Program-made: the position numbers and the translations under genes
Origin: Hippasteria phrygiana
Lineage: Eukaryota; Echinodermata; Asteroidea; Valvatida; Goniasteridae
Direction of reading: 5' to 3'
Assembly (NCBI GenBank): GCA_037893225.1
Contig: JAZGUH010000146.1
Location: 186,001 to 250,000 of the forward strand
Length of the DNA: 64,000 nucleotides
Part shown: positions 21,601 through 36,200 of the stretch, piece by piece
How the letters are laid out: the number at the start of each line of letters is the position of its first letter
Position numbering within the stretch: the first letter of the stretch is position 1
The notes under the pieces: model-generated
Databases searched by the model: none
What the model was told of the DNA's origin: nothing
What the model saw: the letters and a program-made list of their open reading frames with translations, nothing else

Positions 21601-22364
21601 AATTACTGAATTTGGTTGATATTTCATGCAATTATGAATGAGTAAAGCAAGTCCATACCCCAGGGAATTTGACATGCATGGAGCAATAAATAGACGGTAA
21701 CATGTACACAGATGTTGGCCGGAAAGAAAATAAACATTGCGAGGTTTGAATTTTCTCCACAAGTTTTAACTCTAAGAAGCCGCCGATAATTGCAACATGT
21801 AGCGCCAGATCTAAGCTATCCATACATGTCAAAATTACTGAATTTGGTTGATATTTCATGCAATTATGAATGAGTAAAGCAAGTCCATACCCCAGGGAAT
21901 TTGACATGCATGGAGCAATAAATAGACGGTAACATGTACACAGATGTTGGCCGGAAAGAAAATAAACATTGCGAGGTTTGAATTTTCTCCACAAGTGTTA
22001 ACTCTAAGAAGCCGCCGATAATTGCAACATGTAGCGCCAGATCTAAGCTATCCATACATGTCAAAATTACTGAATTTGGTTGATATTTCATGCAATTATG
22101 AATGAGTAAAGCAAGTCCATACCCCAGGGAGTTTGACATGCATGGAGCAATAAATAGACGGTAACATGTACACAGATGTTGGCCGGAAAGAAAATAAACA
22201 TTGCGAGGTTTGAATTTTCTCCACAAGTGTTAACTCTAAGAAGCCGCCGATAATTGCAACATGTAGCGCCAGATCTAAGCTATCCGTACATGTCAAAATT
22301 ACTGAATTTGGTTGATATTTCATGCAATTATGAATGAGTAAAGCAAGTCCATACCCCAGGGAAT
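18650..22364 (+). repeat. B-K-N-T, then two B-T+-D-K-N-T HORs
   Basis: B18650, K18883, N19115, T19347; B19579, T+19812, D20044, K20276, N20508, T20740; B20972, T+21205, D21437, K21669, N21901, T22133. Private changes are A to C at 21368 and A to G at 22131. The adjacent T+ units indicate that the second HOR was copied from the first. Confidence 0.93.
19812..20043 (+). repeat. A unit, T+ type (T at position 18)
   Basis: T-type unit with A to T at position 18 (19829). Other copies start at 21205 (21222) and 56269 (56286). All three directly follow B and precede D. Confidence 0.93.
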
Positions 22365-25300
22365 TTGACATGCATGGAGCAATAAATAGACGGTAACATG
22401 TACACATAATGTACACATAATTTATTTTTTTCGATTTGGCGGCGATAGCCGAGAACAGCGTTAGCTGATGAAGCAAAGAAATCAGCCAGAATTTGATTTC
22501 TAAAGTAGAATATGCCATTTGGAACGCTTCCAAGTTCATCTTATTTGTCAGTGACGTGGCCCGGAGTAAGATAATTCAAAAAGGGGGACCCGGTTTGTTG
22601 ACATGCATGGAGCAATAAATAGACGGTAACATGTACACAGATGTTGGCCGGAAAGAAAATAAACATTGCGAGGTTTGAATTTTCTCCACAAGTGTTAACT
22701 CTAAGAAGCCGCCGATAATTGCAACATGTAGCGCCAGATCTAAGCTATCCGTACATGTCAAAATTACTGAATTTGGTTGATATTTCATGCAATTATGAAT
22801 GAGTAAAGCAAGTCCATACCCCAGGGAATTTGACAGGCATGGAGCAATAAATAGACGGTAACATGTACACAGATGTTGGCCGGAAAGAAAATAAACATTG
22901 CGAGGTTTGAATTTTCTCCACAAGTTTTAACTCTAAGAAGCCGCCGATAATTGCAACATGTAGCGCCAGATCTAAGCTATCCATACATGTCAAAATTACT
23001 GAATTTGGTTGATATTTCATGCAATTATGAATGAGTAAAGCAAGTCCATACCCCAGGGAATTTGACATGCATGGAGCAATAAATAGACGGTAACATGTAC
23101 ACAGATGTTGGCCGGAAAGAAAATAAACATTGCGAGGTTTGAATTTTCTCCACAAGTGTTAACTCTAAGAAGCCGCCGATAATTGCAACATGTAGCGCCA
23201 GATCTAAGCTATCCATACATGTCAAAATTACTGAATTTGGTTGATATTTCATGCAATTATGAATGAGTAAAGCAAGTCCATACCCCAGGGAATTTGACAT
23301 GCATGGAGCAATAAATAGACGGTAACATGTACACAGATGTTGGCCGGAAAGAAAATAAACATTGCGAGGTTTGAATTTTCTCCACAAGTGTTAACTCTAA
23401 GAAGCCGCCGATAATTGCAACATGTAGCGCCAGATCTAAGCTATCCGTACATGTCAAAATTACTGAATTTGGTTGATATTTCATGCAATTATGAATGAGT
23501 AAAGCAAGTCCATACCCCAGGGAATTTGACATGCATGGAGCAATAAATAGACGGTAACATGTACACATAATGTACACATAATTTATTTTTTTCGATTTGG
23601 CGGCGATAGCCGAGAACAGCGTTAGCTGATGAAGCAAAGAAATCAGCCAGAATTTGATTTCTAAAGTAGAATATGCCATTTGGAACGCTTCCAAGTTCAT
23701 CTTATTTGTCAGTGACGTGGCCCGGAGTAAGATAATTCAAAAAGGGGGACCCGGTTTGTTGACATGCATGGAGCAATAAATAGACGGTAACATGTACACA
23801 GATGTTGGCCGGAAAGAAAATAAACATTGCGAGGTTTGAATTTTCTCCACAAGTGTTAACTCTAAGAAGCCGCCGATAATTGCAACATGTAGCGCCAGAT
23901 CTAAGCTATCCGTACATGTCAAAATTACTGAATTTGGTTGATATTTCATGCAATTATGAATGAGTAAAGCAAGTCCATACCCCAGGGAATTTGACAGGCA
24001 TGGAGCAATAAATAAAAGGTAATCTGCACACAGATGGTGGCCGGGAAGAAAATAAACATTGCGAGGTTTGAATTTTCTCCACAAGTGTTAACTCTAAGAA
24101 GCCGCCGATAATTGCAACATGTAGCGCCAGATCTAAGCTATCCATACATGTCAAAATTACTGAATTTGGTTGATATTTCATGCAATTATGAATGAGTAAA
24201 GCAAGTCCATACCCCAGGGAATTTGACATGCATGGAGCAATAAATAGACGGTAACATGTACACAGATGTTGGCCGGAAAGAAAATAAACATTGCGAGGTT
24301 TGAATTTTCTCCACAAGTTTTAACTCTAAGAAGCCGCCGATAATTGCAACATGTAGCGCCAGATCTAAGCTATCCATACATGTCAAAATTACTGAATTTG
24401 GTTGATATTTCATGCAATTATGAATGAGTAAAGCAAGTCCATACCCCAGGGAATTTGACATGCATGGAGCAATAAATAGACGGTAACATGTACACAGATG
24501 TTGGCCGGAAAGAAAATAAACATTGCGAGGTTTGAATTTTCTCCACAAGTGTTAACTCTAAGAAGCCGCCGATAATTGCAACATGTAGCGCCAGATCTAA
24601 GCTATCCATACATGTCAAAATTACTGAATTTGGTTGATATTTCATGCAATTATGAATGAGTAAAGCAAGTCCATACCCCAGGGAATTTGACATGCATGGA
24701 GCAATAAATAGACGGTAACATGTACACAGATGTTGGCCGGAAAGAAAATAAACATTGCGAGGTTTGAATTTTCTCCACAAGTGTTAACTCTAAGAAGCCG
24801 CCGATAATTGCAACATGTAGCGCCAGATCTAAGCTATCCGTACATGTCAAAATTACTGAATTTGGTTGATATTTCATGCAATTATGAATGAGTAAAGCAA
24901 GTCCATACCCCAGGGAATTTGACATGCATGGAGCAATAAATAGACGGTAACATGTACACAGATGTTGGCCGGAAAGAAAATAAACATTGCGAGGTTTGAA
25001 TTTTCTCCACAAGTGTTAACTCTAAGAAGCCGCCGATAATTGCAACATGTAGCGCCAGATCTAAGCTATCCATACATGTCAAAATTACTGAATTTGGTTG
25101 ATATTTCATGCAATTATGAATGAGTAAAGCAAGTCCATACCCCAGGGAATTTGACATGCATGGAGCAATAAATAGACGGTAACATGTACACAGATGTTGG
25201 CCGGAAAGAAAATAAACATTGCGAGGTTTGAATTTTCTCCACAAGTGTTAACTCTAAGAAGCCGCCGATAATTGCAACATGTAGCGCCAGATCTAAGCTA

Positions 25301-25382
25301 TCCGTACATGTCAAAATTACTGAATTTGGTTTTTATTTCATGCAATTATGAATGAGTAAAGCAAGTCCATACCCCAGGGAAT
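22365..25382 (+). repeat. Shortened HOR with hybrid, then B-T-D-K-N-T-N-T
   Basis: B22365, T22598, D/K22830, N23062, T23294 (1,161 bp); B23526, T23759, D23991, K24223, N24455, T24687, N24919, T25151. The last T carries the rare TT change at 25332-25333 and runs into the start of the second copy of the window's opening segment. Confidence 0.93.
22830..23061 (+). repeat. A unit, D/K hybrid
   Basis: Carries the D mark at position 7 (G) but N/K bases at 25-55, then the K mark T at 97. The surrounding HOR reads B-T-(D/K)-N-T, one unit shorter than B-T-D-K-N-T. A deletion crossover between adjacent D and K units, within positions 8-24, explains both facts. Confidence 0.9.
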
Positions 25383-28300
25383 TTGACATGCATGGAGCAA
25401 TAAATAGACGGTAACATGTACACATAATGTACACATAATTTATTTTTTTCGATTTGGCGGCGATAGCCGAGAACAGCGTTAGCTGATGAAGCAAAGAAAT
25501 CAGCCAGAATTTGATTTCTAAAGTAGAATATGCCATTTGGAACGCTTCCAAGTTCATCTTATTTGTCAGTGACGTGGCCCGGAGTAAGATAATTCAAAAA
25601 GGGGGACCCGGTTTGTTGACATGCATGGAGCAATAAATAGACGGTAACATGTACACAGATGTTGGCCGGAAAGAAAATAAACATTGCGAGGTTTGAATTT
25701 TCTCCACAAGTGTTAACTCTAAGAAGCCGCCGATAATTGCAACATGTAGCGCCAGATCTAAGCTATCCGTACATGTCAAAATTACTGAATTTGGTTGATA
25801 TTTCATGCAATTATGAATGAGTAAAGCAAGTCCATACCCCAGGGAATTTGACATGCATGGAGCAATAAATAGACGGTAACATGTACACATAATGTACACA
25901 TAATTTATTTTTTTCGATTTGGCGGCGATAGCCGAGAACAGCGTTAGCTGATGAAGCAAAGAAATCAGCCAGAATTTGATTTCTAAAGTAGAATATGCCA
26001 TTTGGAACGCTTCCAAGTTCATCTTATTTGTCAGTGACGTGGCCCGGAGTAAGATAATTCAAAAAGGGGGACCCGGTTTGTTGACATGCATGGAGCAATA
26101 AATAGACGGTAACATGTACACAGATGTTGGCCGGAAAGAAAATAAACATTGCGAGGTTTGAATTTTCTCCACAAGTGTTAACTCTAAGAAGCCGCCGATA
26201 ATTGCAACATGTAGCGCCAGATCTAAGCTATCCATACATGTCAAAATTACTGAATTTGGTTGATATTTCATGCAATTATGAATGAGTAAAGCAAGTCCAT
26301 ACCCCAGGGAATTTGACATGCATGGAGCAATAAATAGACGGTAACATGTACACAGATGTTGGCCGGAAAGAAAATAAACATTGCGAGGTTTGAATTTTCT
26401 CCACAAGTGTTAACTCTAAGAAGCCGCCGATAATTGCAACATGTAGCGCCAGATCTAAGCTATCCATACATGTCAAAATTACTGAATTTGGTTGATATTT
26501 CATGCAATTATGAATGAGTAAAGCAAGTCCATACCCCAGGGAATTTGACATGCATGGAGCAATAAATAGACGGTAACATGTACACAGATGTTGGCCGGAA
26601 AGAAAATAAACATTGCGAGGTTTGAATTTTCTCCACAAGTGTTAACTCTAAGAAGCCGCCGATAATTGCAACATGTAGCGCCAGATCTAAGCTATCCATA
26701 CATGTCAAAATTACTGAATTTGGTTGATATTTCATGCAATTATGAATGAGTAAAGCAAGTCCATACCCCAGGGAATTTGACATGCATGGAGCAATAAATA
26801 GACGGTAACATGTACACAGATGTTGGCCGGAAAGAAAATAAACATTGCGAGGTTTGAATTTTCTCCACAAGTGTTAACTCTAAGAAGCCGCCGATAATTG
26901 CAACATGTAGCGCCAGATCTAAGCTATCCATACATGTCAAAATTACTGAATTTGGTTGATATTTCATGCAATTATGAATGAGTAAAGCAAGTCCATACCC
27001 CAGGGAATTTGACATGCATGGAGCAATAAATAGACGGTAACATGTACACAGATGTTGGCCGGAAAGAAAATAAACATTGCGAGGTTTGAATTTTCTCCAC
27101 AAGTGTTAACTCTAAGAAGCCGCCGATAATTGCAACATGTAGCGCCAGATCTAAGCTATCCGTACATGTCAAAATTACTGAATTTGGTTGATATTTCATG
27201 CAATTATGAATGAGTAAAGCAAGTCCATACCCCAGGGAATTTGACATGCATGGAGCAATAAATAGACGGTAACATGTACACATAATGTACACATAATTTA
27301 TTTTTTTCGATTTGGCGGCGATAGCCGAGAACAGCGTTAGCTGATGAAGCAAAGAAATCAGCCAGAATTTGATTTCTAAAGTAGAATATGCCATTTGGAA
27401 CGCTTCCAAGTTCATCTTATTTGTCAGTGACGTGGCCCGGAGTAAGATAATTCAAAAAGGGGGACCCGGTTTGTTGACATGCATGGAGCAATAAATAGAC
27501 GGTAACATGTACACAGATGTTGGCCGGAAAGAAAATAAACATTGCGAGGTTTGAATTTTCTCCACAAGTGTTAACTCTAAGAAGCCGCCGATAATTGCAA
27601 CATGTAGCGCCAGATCTAAGCTATCCGTACATGTCAAAATTACTGAATTTGGTTGATATTTCATGCAATTATGAATGAGTAAAGCAAGTCCATACCCCAG
27701 GGAATTTGACATGCATGGAGCAATAAATAGACGGTAACATGTACACATAATGTACACATAATTTATTTTTTTCGATTTGGCGGCGATAGCCGAGAACAGC
27801 GTTAGCTGATGAAGCAAAGAAATCAGCCAGAATTTGATTTCTAAAGTAGAATATGCCATTTGGAACGCTTCCAAGTTCATCTTATTTGTCAGTGACGTGG
27901 CCCGGAGTAAGATAATTCAAAAAGGGGGACCCGGTTTGTTGACATGCATGGAGCAATAAATAGACGGTAACATGTACACAGATGTTGGCCGGAAAGAAAA
28001 TAAACATTGCGAGGTTTGAATTTTCTCCACAAGTGTTAACTCTAAGAAGCCGCCGATAATTGCAACATGTAGCGCCAGATCTAAGCTATCCATACATGTC
28101 AAAATTACTGAATTTGGTTGATATTTCATGCAATTATGAATGAGTAAAGCAAGTCCATACCCCAGGGAATTTGACATGCATGGAGCAATAAATAGACAGT
28201 AACATGTACACAGATGGTGGCCGGGAAGAAAATAAACATTGCGAGGTTTGAATTTTCTCCACAAGTGTTAACTCTAAGAAGCCGCCGATAATTGCAACAT

Positions 28301-28402
28301 GTAGCGCCAGATCTAAGCTATCCATACATGTCAAAATTACTGAATTTGGTTGATATTTCATGCAATTATGAATGAGTAAAGCAAGTCCATACCCCAGGGA
28401 AT
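25383..28402 (+). repeat. A-B alternation with a run of four N units
   Basis: B25383, T25616, B25848, N26081, N26313, N26545, N26777, T27009, B27241, T27474, B27706, N27939, C28171. Counterpart of 75-1933, but with N-N-N-N-T-B-T-B in place of T-B, and without the second N before C. Confidence 0.92.
28171..28402 (+). repeat. A unit, C type, copy 2
   Basis: Second and last C unit, with the same three substitutions as the copy at 1702. It begins the long duplicated stretch shared with the start of the window (offset 26,469 bp). Confidence 0.93.
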
Positions 28403-31400
28403 TTGACATGCATGGAGCAATAAATAGACGGTAACATGTACACATAATGTACACATAATTTATTTTTTTCGATTTGGCGGCGATAGCCGAGAACAGCGTT
28501 AGCTGATGAAGCAAAGAAATCAGCCAGAATTTGATTTCTAAAGTAGAATATGCCATTTGGAACGCTTCCAAGTTCATCTTATTTGTCAGTGACGTGGCCC
28601 GGAGTAAGATAATTCAAAAAGGGGGACCCGGTTTGTTGACATGCATGGAGCAATAAATAGACGGTAACATGTACACAGATGTTGGCCGGAAAGAAAATAA
28701 ACATTGCGAGGTTTGAATTTTCTCCACAAGTGTTAACTCTAAGAAGCCGCCGATAATTGCAACATGTAGCGCCAGATCTAAGCTATCCATACATGTCAAA
28801 ATTACTGAATTTGGTTGATATTTCATGCAATTATGAATGAGTAAAGCAAGTCCATACCCCAGGGAATTTGACATGCATGGAGCAATAAATAGACGGTAAC
28901 ATGTACACAGATGTTGGCCGGAAAGAAAATAAACATTGCGAGGTTTGAATTTTCTCCACAAGTGTTAACTCTAAGAAGCCGCCGATAATTGCAACATGTA
29001 GCGCCAGATCTAAGCTATCCGTACATGTCAAAATTACTGAATTTGGTTGATATTTCATGCAATTATGAATGAGTAAAGCAAGTCCATACCCCAGGGAATT
29101 TGACATGCATGGAGCAATAAATAGACGGTAACATGTACACATAATGTACACATAATTTATTTTTTTCGATTTGGCGGCGATAGCCGAGAACAGCGTTAGC
29201 TGATGAAGCAAAGAAATCAGCCAGAATTTGATTTCTAAAGTAGAATATGCCATTTGGAACGCTTCCAAGTTCATCTTATTTGTCAGTGACGTGGCCCGGA
29301 GTAAGATAATTCAAAAAGGGGGACCCGGTTTGTTGACATGCATGGAGCAATAAATAGACGGTAACATGTACACAGATGTTGGCCGGAAAGAAAATAAACA
29401 TTGCGAGGTTTGAATTTTCTCCACAAGTGTTAACTCTAAGAAGCCGCCGATAATTGCAACATGTAGCGCCAGATCTAAGCTATCCGTACATGTCAAAATT
29501 ACTGAATTTGGTTGATATTTCATGCAATTATGAATGAGTAAAGCAAGTCCATACCCCAGGGAATTTGACAGGCATGGAGCAATAAATAAAAGGTAATCTG
29601 CACACAGATGGTGGCCGGGAAGAAAATAAACATTGCGAGGTTTGAATTTTCTCCACAAGTGTTAACTCTAAGAAGCCGCCGATAATTGCAACATGTAGCG
29701 CCAGATCTAAGCTATCCATACATGTCAAAATTACTGAATTTGGTTGATATTTCATGCAATTATGAATGAGTAAAGCAAGTCCATACCCCAGGGAATTTGA
29801 CATGCATGGAGCAATAAATAGACGGTAACATGTACACAGATGTTGGCCGGAAAGAAAATAAACATTGCGAGGTTTGAATTTTCTCCACAAGTTTTAACTC
29901 TAAGAAGCCGCCGATAATTGCAACATGTAGCGCCAGATCTAAGCTATCCATACATGTCAAAATTACTGAATTTGGTTGATATTTCATGCAATTATGAATG
30001 AGTAAAGCAAGTCCATACCCCAGGGAATTTGACATGCATGGAGCAATAAATAGACGGTAACATGTACACAGATGTTGGCCGGAAAGAAAATAAACATTGC
30101 GAGGTTTGAATTTTCTCCACAAGTGTTAACTCTAAGAAGCCGCCGATAATTGCAACATGTAGCGCCAGATCTAAGCTATCCATACATGTCAAAATTACTG
30201 AATTTGGTTGATATTTCATGCAATTATGAATGAGTAAAGCAAGTCCATACCCCAGGGAATTTGACATGCATGGAGCAATAAATAGACGGTAACATGTACA
30301 CAGATGTTGGCCGGAAAGAAAATAAACATTGCGAGGTTTGAATTTTCTCCACAAGTGTTAACTCTAAGAAGCCGCCGATAATTGCAACATGTAGCGCCAG
30401 ATCTAAGCTATCCGTACATGTCAAAATTACTGAATTTGGTTGATATTTCATGCAATTATGAATGAGTAAAGCAAGTCCATACCCCAGGGAATTTGACATG
30501 CATGGAGCAATAAATAGACGGTAACATGTACACAGATGTTGGCCGGAAAGAAAATAAACATTGCGAGGTTTGAATTTTCTCCACAAGTTTTAACTCTAAG
30601 AAGCCGCCGATAATTGCAACATGTAGCGCCAGATCTAAGCTATCCATACATGTCAAAATTACTGAATTTGGTTGATATTTCATGCAATTATGAATGAGTA
30701 AAGCAAGTCCATACCCCAGGGAATTTGACATGCATGGAGCAATAAATAGACGGTAACATGTACACAGATGTTGGCCGGAAAGAAAATAAACATTGCGAGG
30801 TTTGAATTTTCTCCACAAGTGTTAACTCTAAGAAGCCGCCGATAATTGCAACATGTAGCGCCAGATCTAAGCTATCCATACATGTCAAAATTACTGAATT
30901 TGGTTGATATTTCATGCAATTATGAATGAGTAAAGCAAGTCCATACCCCAGGGAATTTGACATGCATGGAGCAATAAATAGACGGTAACATGTACACAGA
31001 TGTTGGCCGGAAAGAAAATAAACATTGCGAGGTTTGAATTTTCTCCACAAGTGTTAACTCTAAGAAGCCGCCGATAATTGCAACATGTAGCGCCAGATCT
31101 AAGCTATCCGTACATGTCAAAATTACTGAATTTGGTTGATATTTCATGCAATTATGAATGAGTAAAGCAAGTCCATACCCCAGGGAATTTGACATGCATG
31201 GAGCAATAAATAGACGGTAACATGTACACAGATGTTGGCCGGAAAGAAAATAAACATTGCGAGGTTTGAATTTTCTCCACAAGTTTTAACTCTAAGAAGC
31301 CGCCGATAATTGCAACATGTAGCGCCAGATCTAAGCTATCCATACATGTCAAAATTACTGAATTTGGTTGATATTTCATGCAATTATGAATGAGTAAAGC

Positions 31401-33277
31401 AAGTCCATACCCCAGGGAATTTGACATGCATGGAGCAATAAATAGACGGTAACATGTACACAGATGTTGGCCGGAAAGAAAATAAACATTGCGAGGTTTG
31501 AATTTTCTCCACAAGTGTTAACTCTAAGAAGCCGCCGATAATTGCAACATGTAGCGCCAGATCTAAGCTATCCATACATGTCAAAATTACTGAATTTGGT
31601 TGATATTTCATGCAATTATGAATGAGTAAAGCAAGTCCATACCCCAGGGAATTTGACATGCATGGAGCAATAAATAGACGGTAACATGTACACAGATGTT
31701 GGCCGGAAAGAAAATAAACATTGCGAGGTTTGAATTTTCTCCACAAGTGTTAACTCTAAGAAGCCGCCGATAATTGCAACATGTAGCGCCAGATCTAAGC
31801 TATCCGTACATGTCAAAATTACTGAATTTGGTTGATATTTCATGCAATTATGAATGAGTAAAGCAAGTCCATACCCCAGGGAATTTGACATGCATGGAGC
31901 AATAAATAGACGGTAACATGTACACATAATGTACACATAATTTATTTTTTTCGATTTGGCGGCGATAGCCGAGAACAGCGTTAGCTGATGAAGCAAAGAA
32001 ATCAGCCAGAATTTGATTTCTAAAGTAGAATATGCCATTTGGAACGCTTCCAAGTTCATCTTATTTGTCAGTGACGTGGCCCGGAGTAAGATAATTCAAA
32101 AAGGGGGACCCGGTTTGTTGACATGCATGGAGCAATAAATAGACGGTAACATGTACACAGATGTTGGCCGGAAAGAAAATAAACATTGCGAGGTTTGAAT
32201 TTTCTCCACAAGTGTTAACTCTAAGAAGCCGCCGATAATTGCAACATGTAGCGCCAGATCTAAGCTATCCGTACATGTCAAAATTACTGAATTTGGTTGA
32301 TATTTCATGCAATTATGAATGAGTAAAGCAAGTCCATACCCCAGGGAATTTGACAGGCATGGAGCAATAAATAAAAGGTAATCTGCACACAGATGGTGGC
32401 CGGGAAGAAAATAAACATTGCGAGGTTTGAATTTTCTCCACAAGTGTTAACTCTAAGAAGCCGCCGATAATTGCAACATGTAGCGCCAGATCTAAGCTAT
32501 CCATACATGTCAAAATTACTGAATTTGGTTGATATTTCATGCAATTATGAATGAGTAAAGCAAGTCCATACCCCAGGGAATTTGACATGCATGGAGCAAT
32601 AAATAGACGGTAACATGTACACAGATGTTGGCCGGAAAGAAAATAAACATTGCGAGGTTTGAATTTTCTCCACAAGTTTTAACTCTAAGAAGCCGCCGAT
32701 AATTGCAACATGTAGCGCCAGATCTAAGCTATCCATACATGTCAAAATTACTGAATTTGGTTGATATTTCATGCAATTATGAATGAGTAAAGCAAGTCCA
32801 TACCCCAGGGAATTTGACATGCATGGAGCAATAAATAGACGGTAACATGTACACAGATGTTGGCCGGAAAGAAAATAAACATTGCGAGGTTTGAATTTTC
32901 TCCACAAGTGTTAACTCTAAGAAGCCGCCGATAATTGCAACATGTAGCGCCAGATCTAAGCTATCCATACATGTCAAAATTACTGAATTTGGTTGATATT
33001 TCATGCAATTATGAATGAGTAAAGCAAGTCCATACCCCAGGGAATTTGACATGCATGGAGCAATAAATAGACGGTAACATGTACACAGATGTTGGCCGGA
33101 AAGAAAATAAACATTGCGAGGTTTGAATTTTCTCCACAAGTGTTAACTCTAAGAAGCCGCCGATAATTGCAACATGTAGCGCCAGATCTAAGCTATCCGT
33201 ACATGTCAAAATTACTGAATTTGGTTGATATTTCATGCAATTATGAATGAGTAAAGCAAGTCCATACCCCAGGGAAT
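28403..33277 (+). repeat. Second copy of B-N-T, B-T-D-(K-N-T)x3 and B-T-D-K-N-T
   Basis: B28403, N28636, T28868; B29100, T29333, D29565, K29797, N30029, T30261, K30493, N30725, T30957, K31189, N31421, T31653; B31885, T32118, D32350, K32582, N32814, T33046. Unit for unit it equals 1934-6808 shifted by 26,469 bp. Confidence 0.94.
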
Positions 33278-36200
33278 TTGACATGCATGGAGCAATAAAT
33301 AGACGGTAACATGTACACATAATGTACACATAATTTATTTTTTTCGATTTGGCGGCGATAGCCGAGAACAGCGTTAGCTGATGAAGCAAAGAAATCAGCC
33401 AGAATTTGATTTCTAAAGTAGAATATGCCATTTGGAACGCTTCCAAGTTCATCTTATTTGTCAGTGACGTGGCCCGGAGTAAGATAATTCAAAAAGGGGG
33501 ACCCGGTTTGTTGACATGCATGGAGCAATAAATAGACGGTAACATGTACACAGATGTTGGCCGGAAAGAAAATAAACATTGCGAGGTTTGAATTTTCTCC
33601 ACAAGTTTTAACTCTAAGAAGCCGCCGATAATTGCAACATGTAGCGCCAGATCTAAGCTATCCATACATGTCAAAATTACTGAATTTGGTTGATATTTCA
33701 TGCAATTATGAATGAGTAAAGCAAGTCCATACCCCAGGGAATTTGACATGCATGGAGCAATAAATAGACGGTAACATGTACACAGATGTTGGCCGGAAAG
33801 AAAATAAACATTGCGAGGTTTGAATTTTCTCCACAAGTGTTAACTCTAAGAAGCCGCCGATAATTGCAACATGTAGCGCCAGATCTAAGCTATCCGTACA
33901 TGTCAAAATTACTGAATTTGGTTGATATTTCATGCAATTATGAATGAGTAAAGCAAGTCCATACCCCAGGGAATTTGACATGCATGGAGCAATAAATAGA
34001 CGGTAACATGTACACATAATGTACACATAATTTATTTTTTTCGATTTGGCGGCGATAGCCGAGAACAGCGTTAGCTGATGAAGCAAAGAAATCAGCCAGA
34101 ATTTGATTTCTAAAGTAGAATATGCCATTTGGAACGCTTCCAAGTTCATCTTATTTGTCAGTGACGTGGCCCGGAGTAAGATAATTCAAAAAGGGGGACC
34201 CGGTTTGTTGACATGCATGGAGCAATAAATAGACGGTAACATGTACACAGATGTTGGCCGGAAAGAAAATAAACATTGCGAGGTTTGAATTTTCTCCACA
34301 AGTGTTAACTCTAAGAAGCCGCCGATAATTGCAACATGTAGCGCCAGATCTAAGCTATCCATACATGTCAAAATTACTGAATTTGGTTGATATTTCATGC
34401 AATTATGAATGAGTAAAGCAAGTCCATACCCCAGGGAATTTGACATGCATGGAGCAATAAATAGACGGTAACATGTACACAGATGTTGGCCGGAAAGAAA
34501 ATAAACATTGCGAGGTTTGAATTTTCTCCACAAGTTTTAACTCTAAGAAGCCGCCGATAATTGCAACATGTAGCGCCAGATCTAAGCTATCCATACATGT
34601 CAAAATTACTGAATTTGGTTGATATTTCATGCAATTATGAATGAGTAAAGCAAGTCCATACCCCAGGGAATTTGACATGCATGGAGCAATAAATAGACGG
34701 TAACATGTACACAGATGTTGGCCGGAAAGAAAATAAACATTGCGAGGTTTGAATTTTCTCCACAAGTGTTAACTCTAAGAAGCCGCCGATAATTGCAACA
34801 TGTAGCGCCAGATCTAAGCTATCCATACATGTCAAAATTACTGAATTTGGTTGATATTTCATGCAATTATGAATGAGTAAAGCAAGTCCATACCCCAGGG
34901 AATTTGACATGCATGGAGCAATAAATAGACGGTAACATGTACACAGATGTTGGCCGGAAAGAAAATAAACATTGCGAGGTTTGAATTTTCTCCACAAGTG
35001 TTAACTCTAAGAAGCCGCCGATAATTGCAACATGTAGCGCCAGATCTAAGCTATCCGTACATGTCAAAATTACTGAATTTGGTTGATATTTCATGCAATT
35101 ATGAATGAGTAAAGCAAGTCCATACCCCAGGGAATTTGACATGCATGGAGCAATAAATAGACGGTAACATGTACACATAATGTACACATAATTTATTTTT
35201 TTCGATTTGGCGGCGATAGCCGAGAACAGCGTTAGCTGATGAAGCAAAGAAATCAGCCAGAATTTGATTTCTAAAGTAGAATATGCCATTTGGAACGCTT
35301 CCAAGTTCATCTTATTTGTCAGTGACGTGGCCCGGAGTAAGATAATTCAAAAAGGGGGACCCGGTTTGTTGACATGCATGGAGCAATAAATAGACGGTAA
35401 CATGTACACAGATGTTGGCCGGAAAGAAAATAAACATTGCGAGGTTTGAATTTTCTCCACAAGTTTTAACTCTAAGAAGCCGCCGATAATTGCAACATGT
35501 AGCGCCAGATCTAAGCTATCCATACATGTCAAAATTACTGAATTTGGTTGATATTTCATGCAATTATGAATGAGTAAAGCAAGTCCATACCCCAGGGAAT
35601 TTGACATGCATGGAGCAATAAATAGACGGTAACATGTACACAGATGTTGGCCGGAAAGAAAATAAACATTGCGAGGTTTGAATTTTCTCCACAAGTGTTA
35701 ACTCTAAGAAGCCGCCGATAATTGCAACATGTAGCGCCAGATCTAAGCTATCCGTACATGTCAAAATTACTGAATTTGGTTGATATTTCATGCAATTATG
35801 AATGAGTAAAGCAAGTCCATACCCCAGGGAATTTGACATGCATGGAGCAATAAATAGACGGTAACATGTACACATAATGTACACATAATTTATTTTTTTC
35901 GATTTGGCGGCGATAGCCGAGAACAGCGTTAGCTGATGAAGCAAAGAAATCAGCCAGAATTTGATTTCTAAAGTAGAATATGCCATTTGGAACGCTTCCA
36001 AGTTCATCTTATTTGTCAGTGACGTGGCCCGGAGTAAGATAATTCAAAAAGGGGGACCCGGTTTGTTGACATGCATGGAGCAATAAATAGACGGTAACAT
36101 GTACACAGATGTTGGCCGGAAAGAAAATAAACATTGCGAGGTTTGAATTTTCTCCACAAGTGTTAACTCTAAGAAGCCGCCGATAATTGCAACATGTAGC

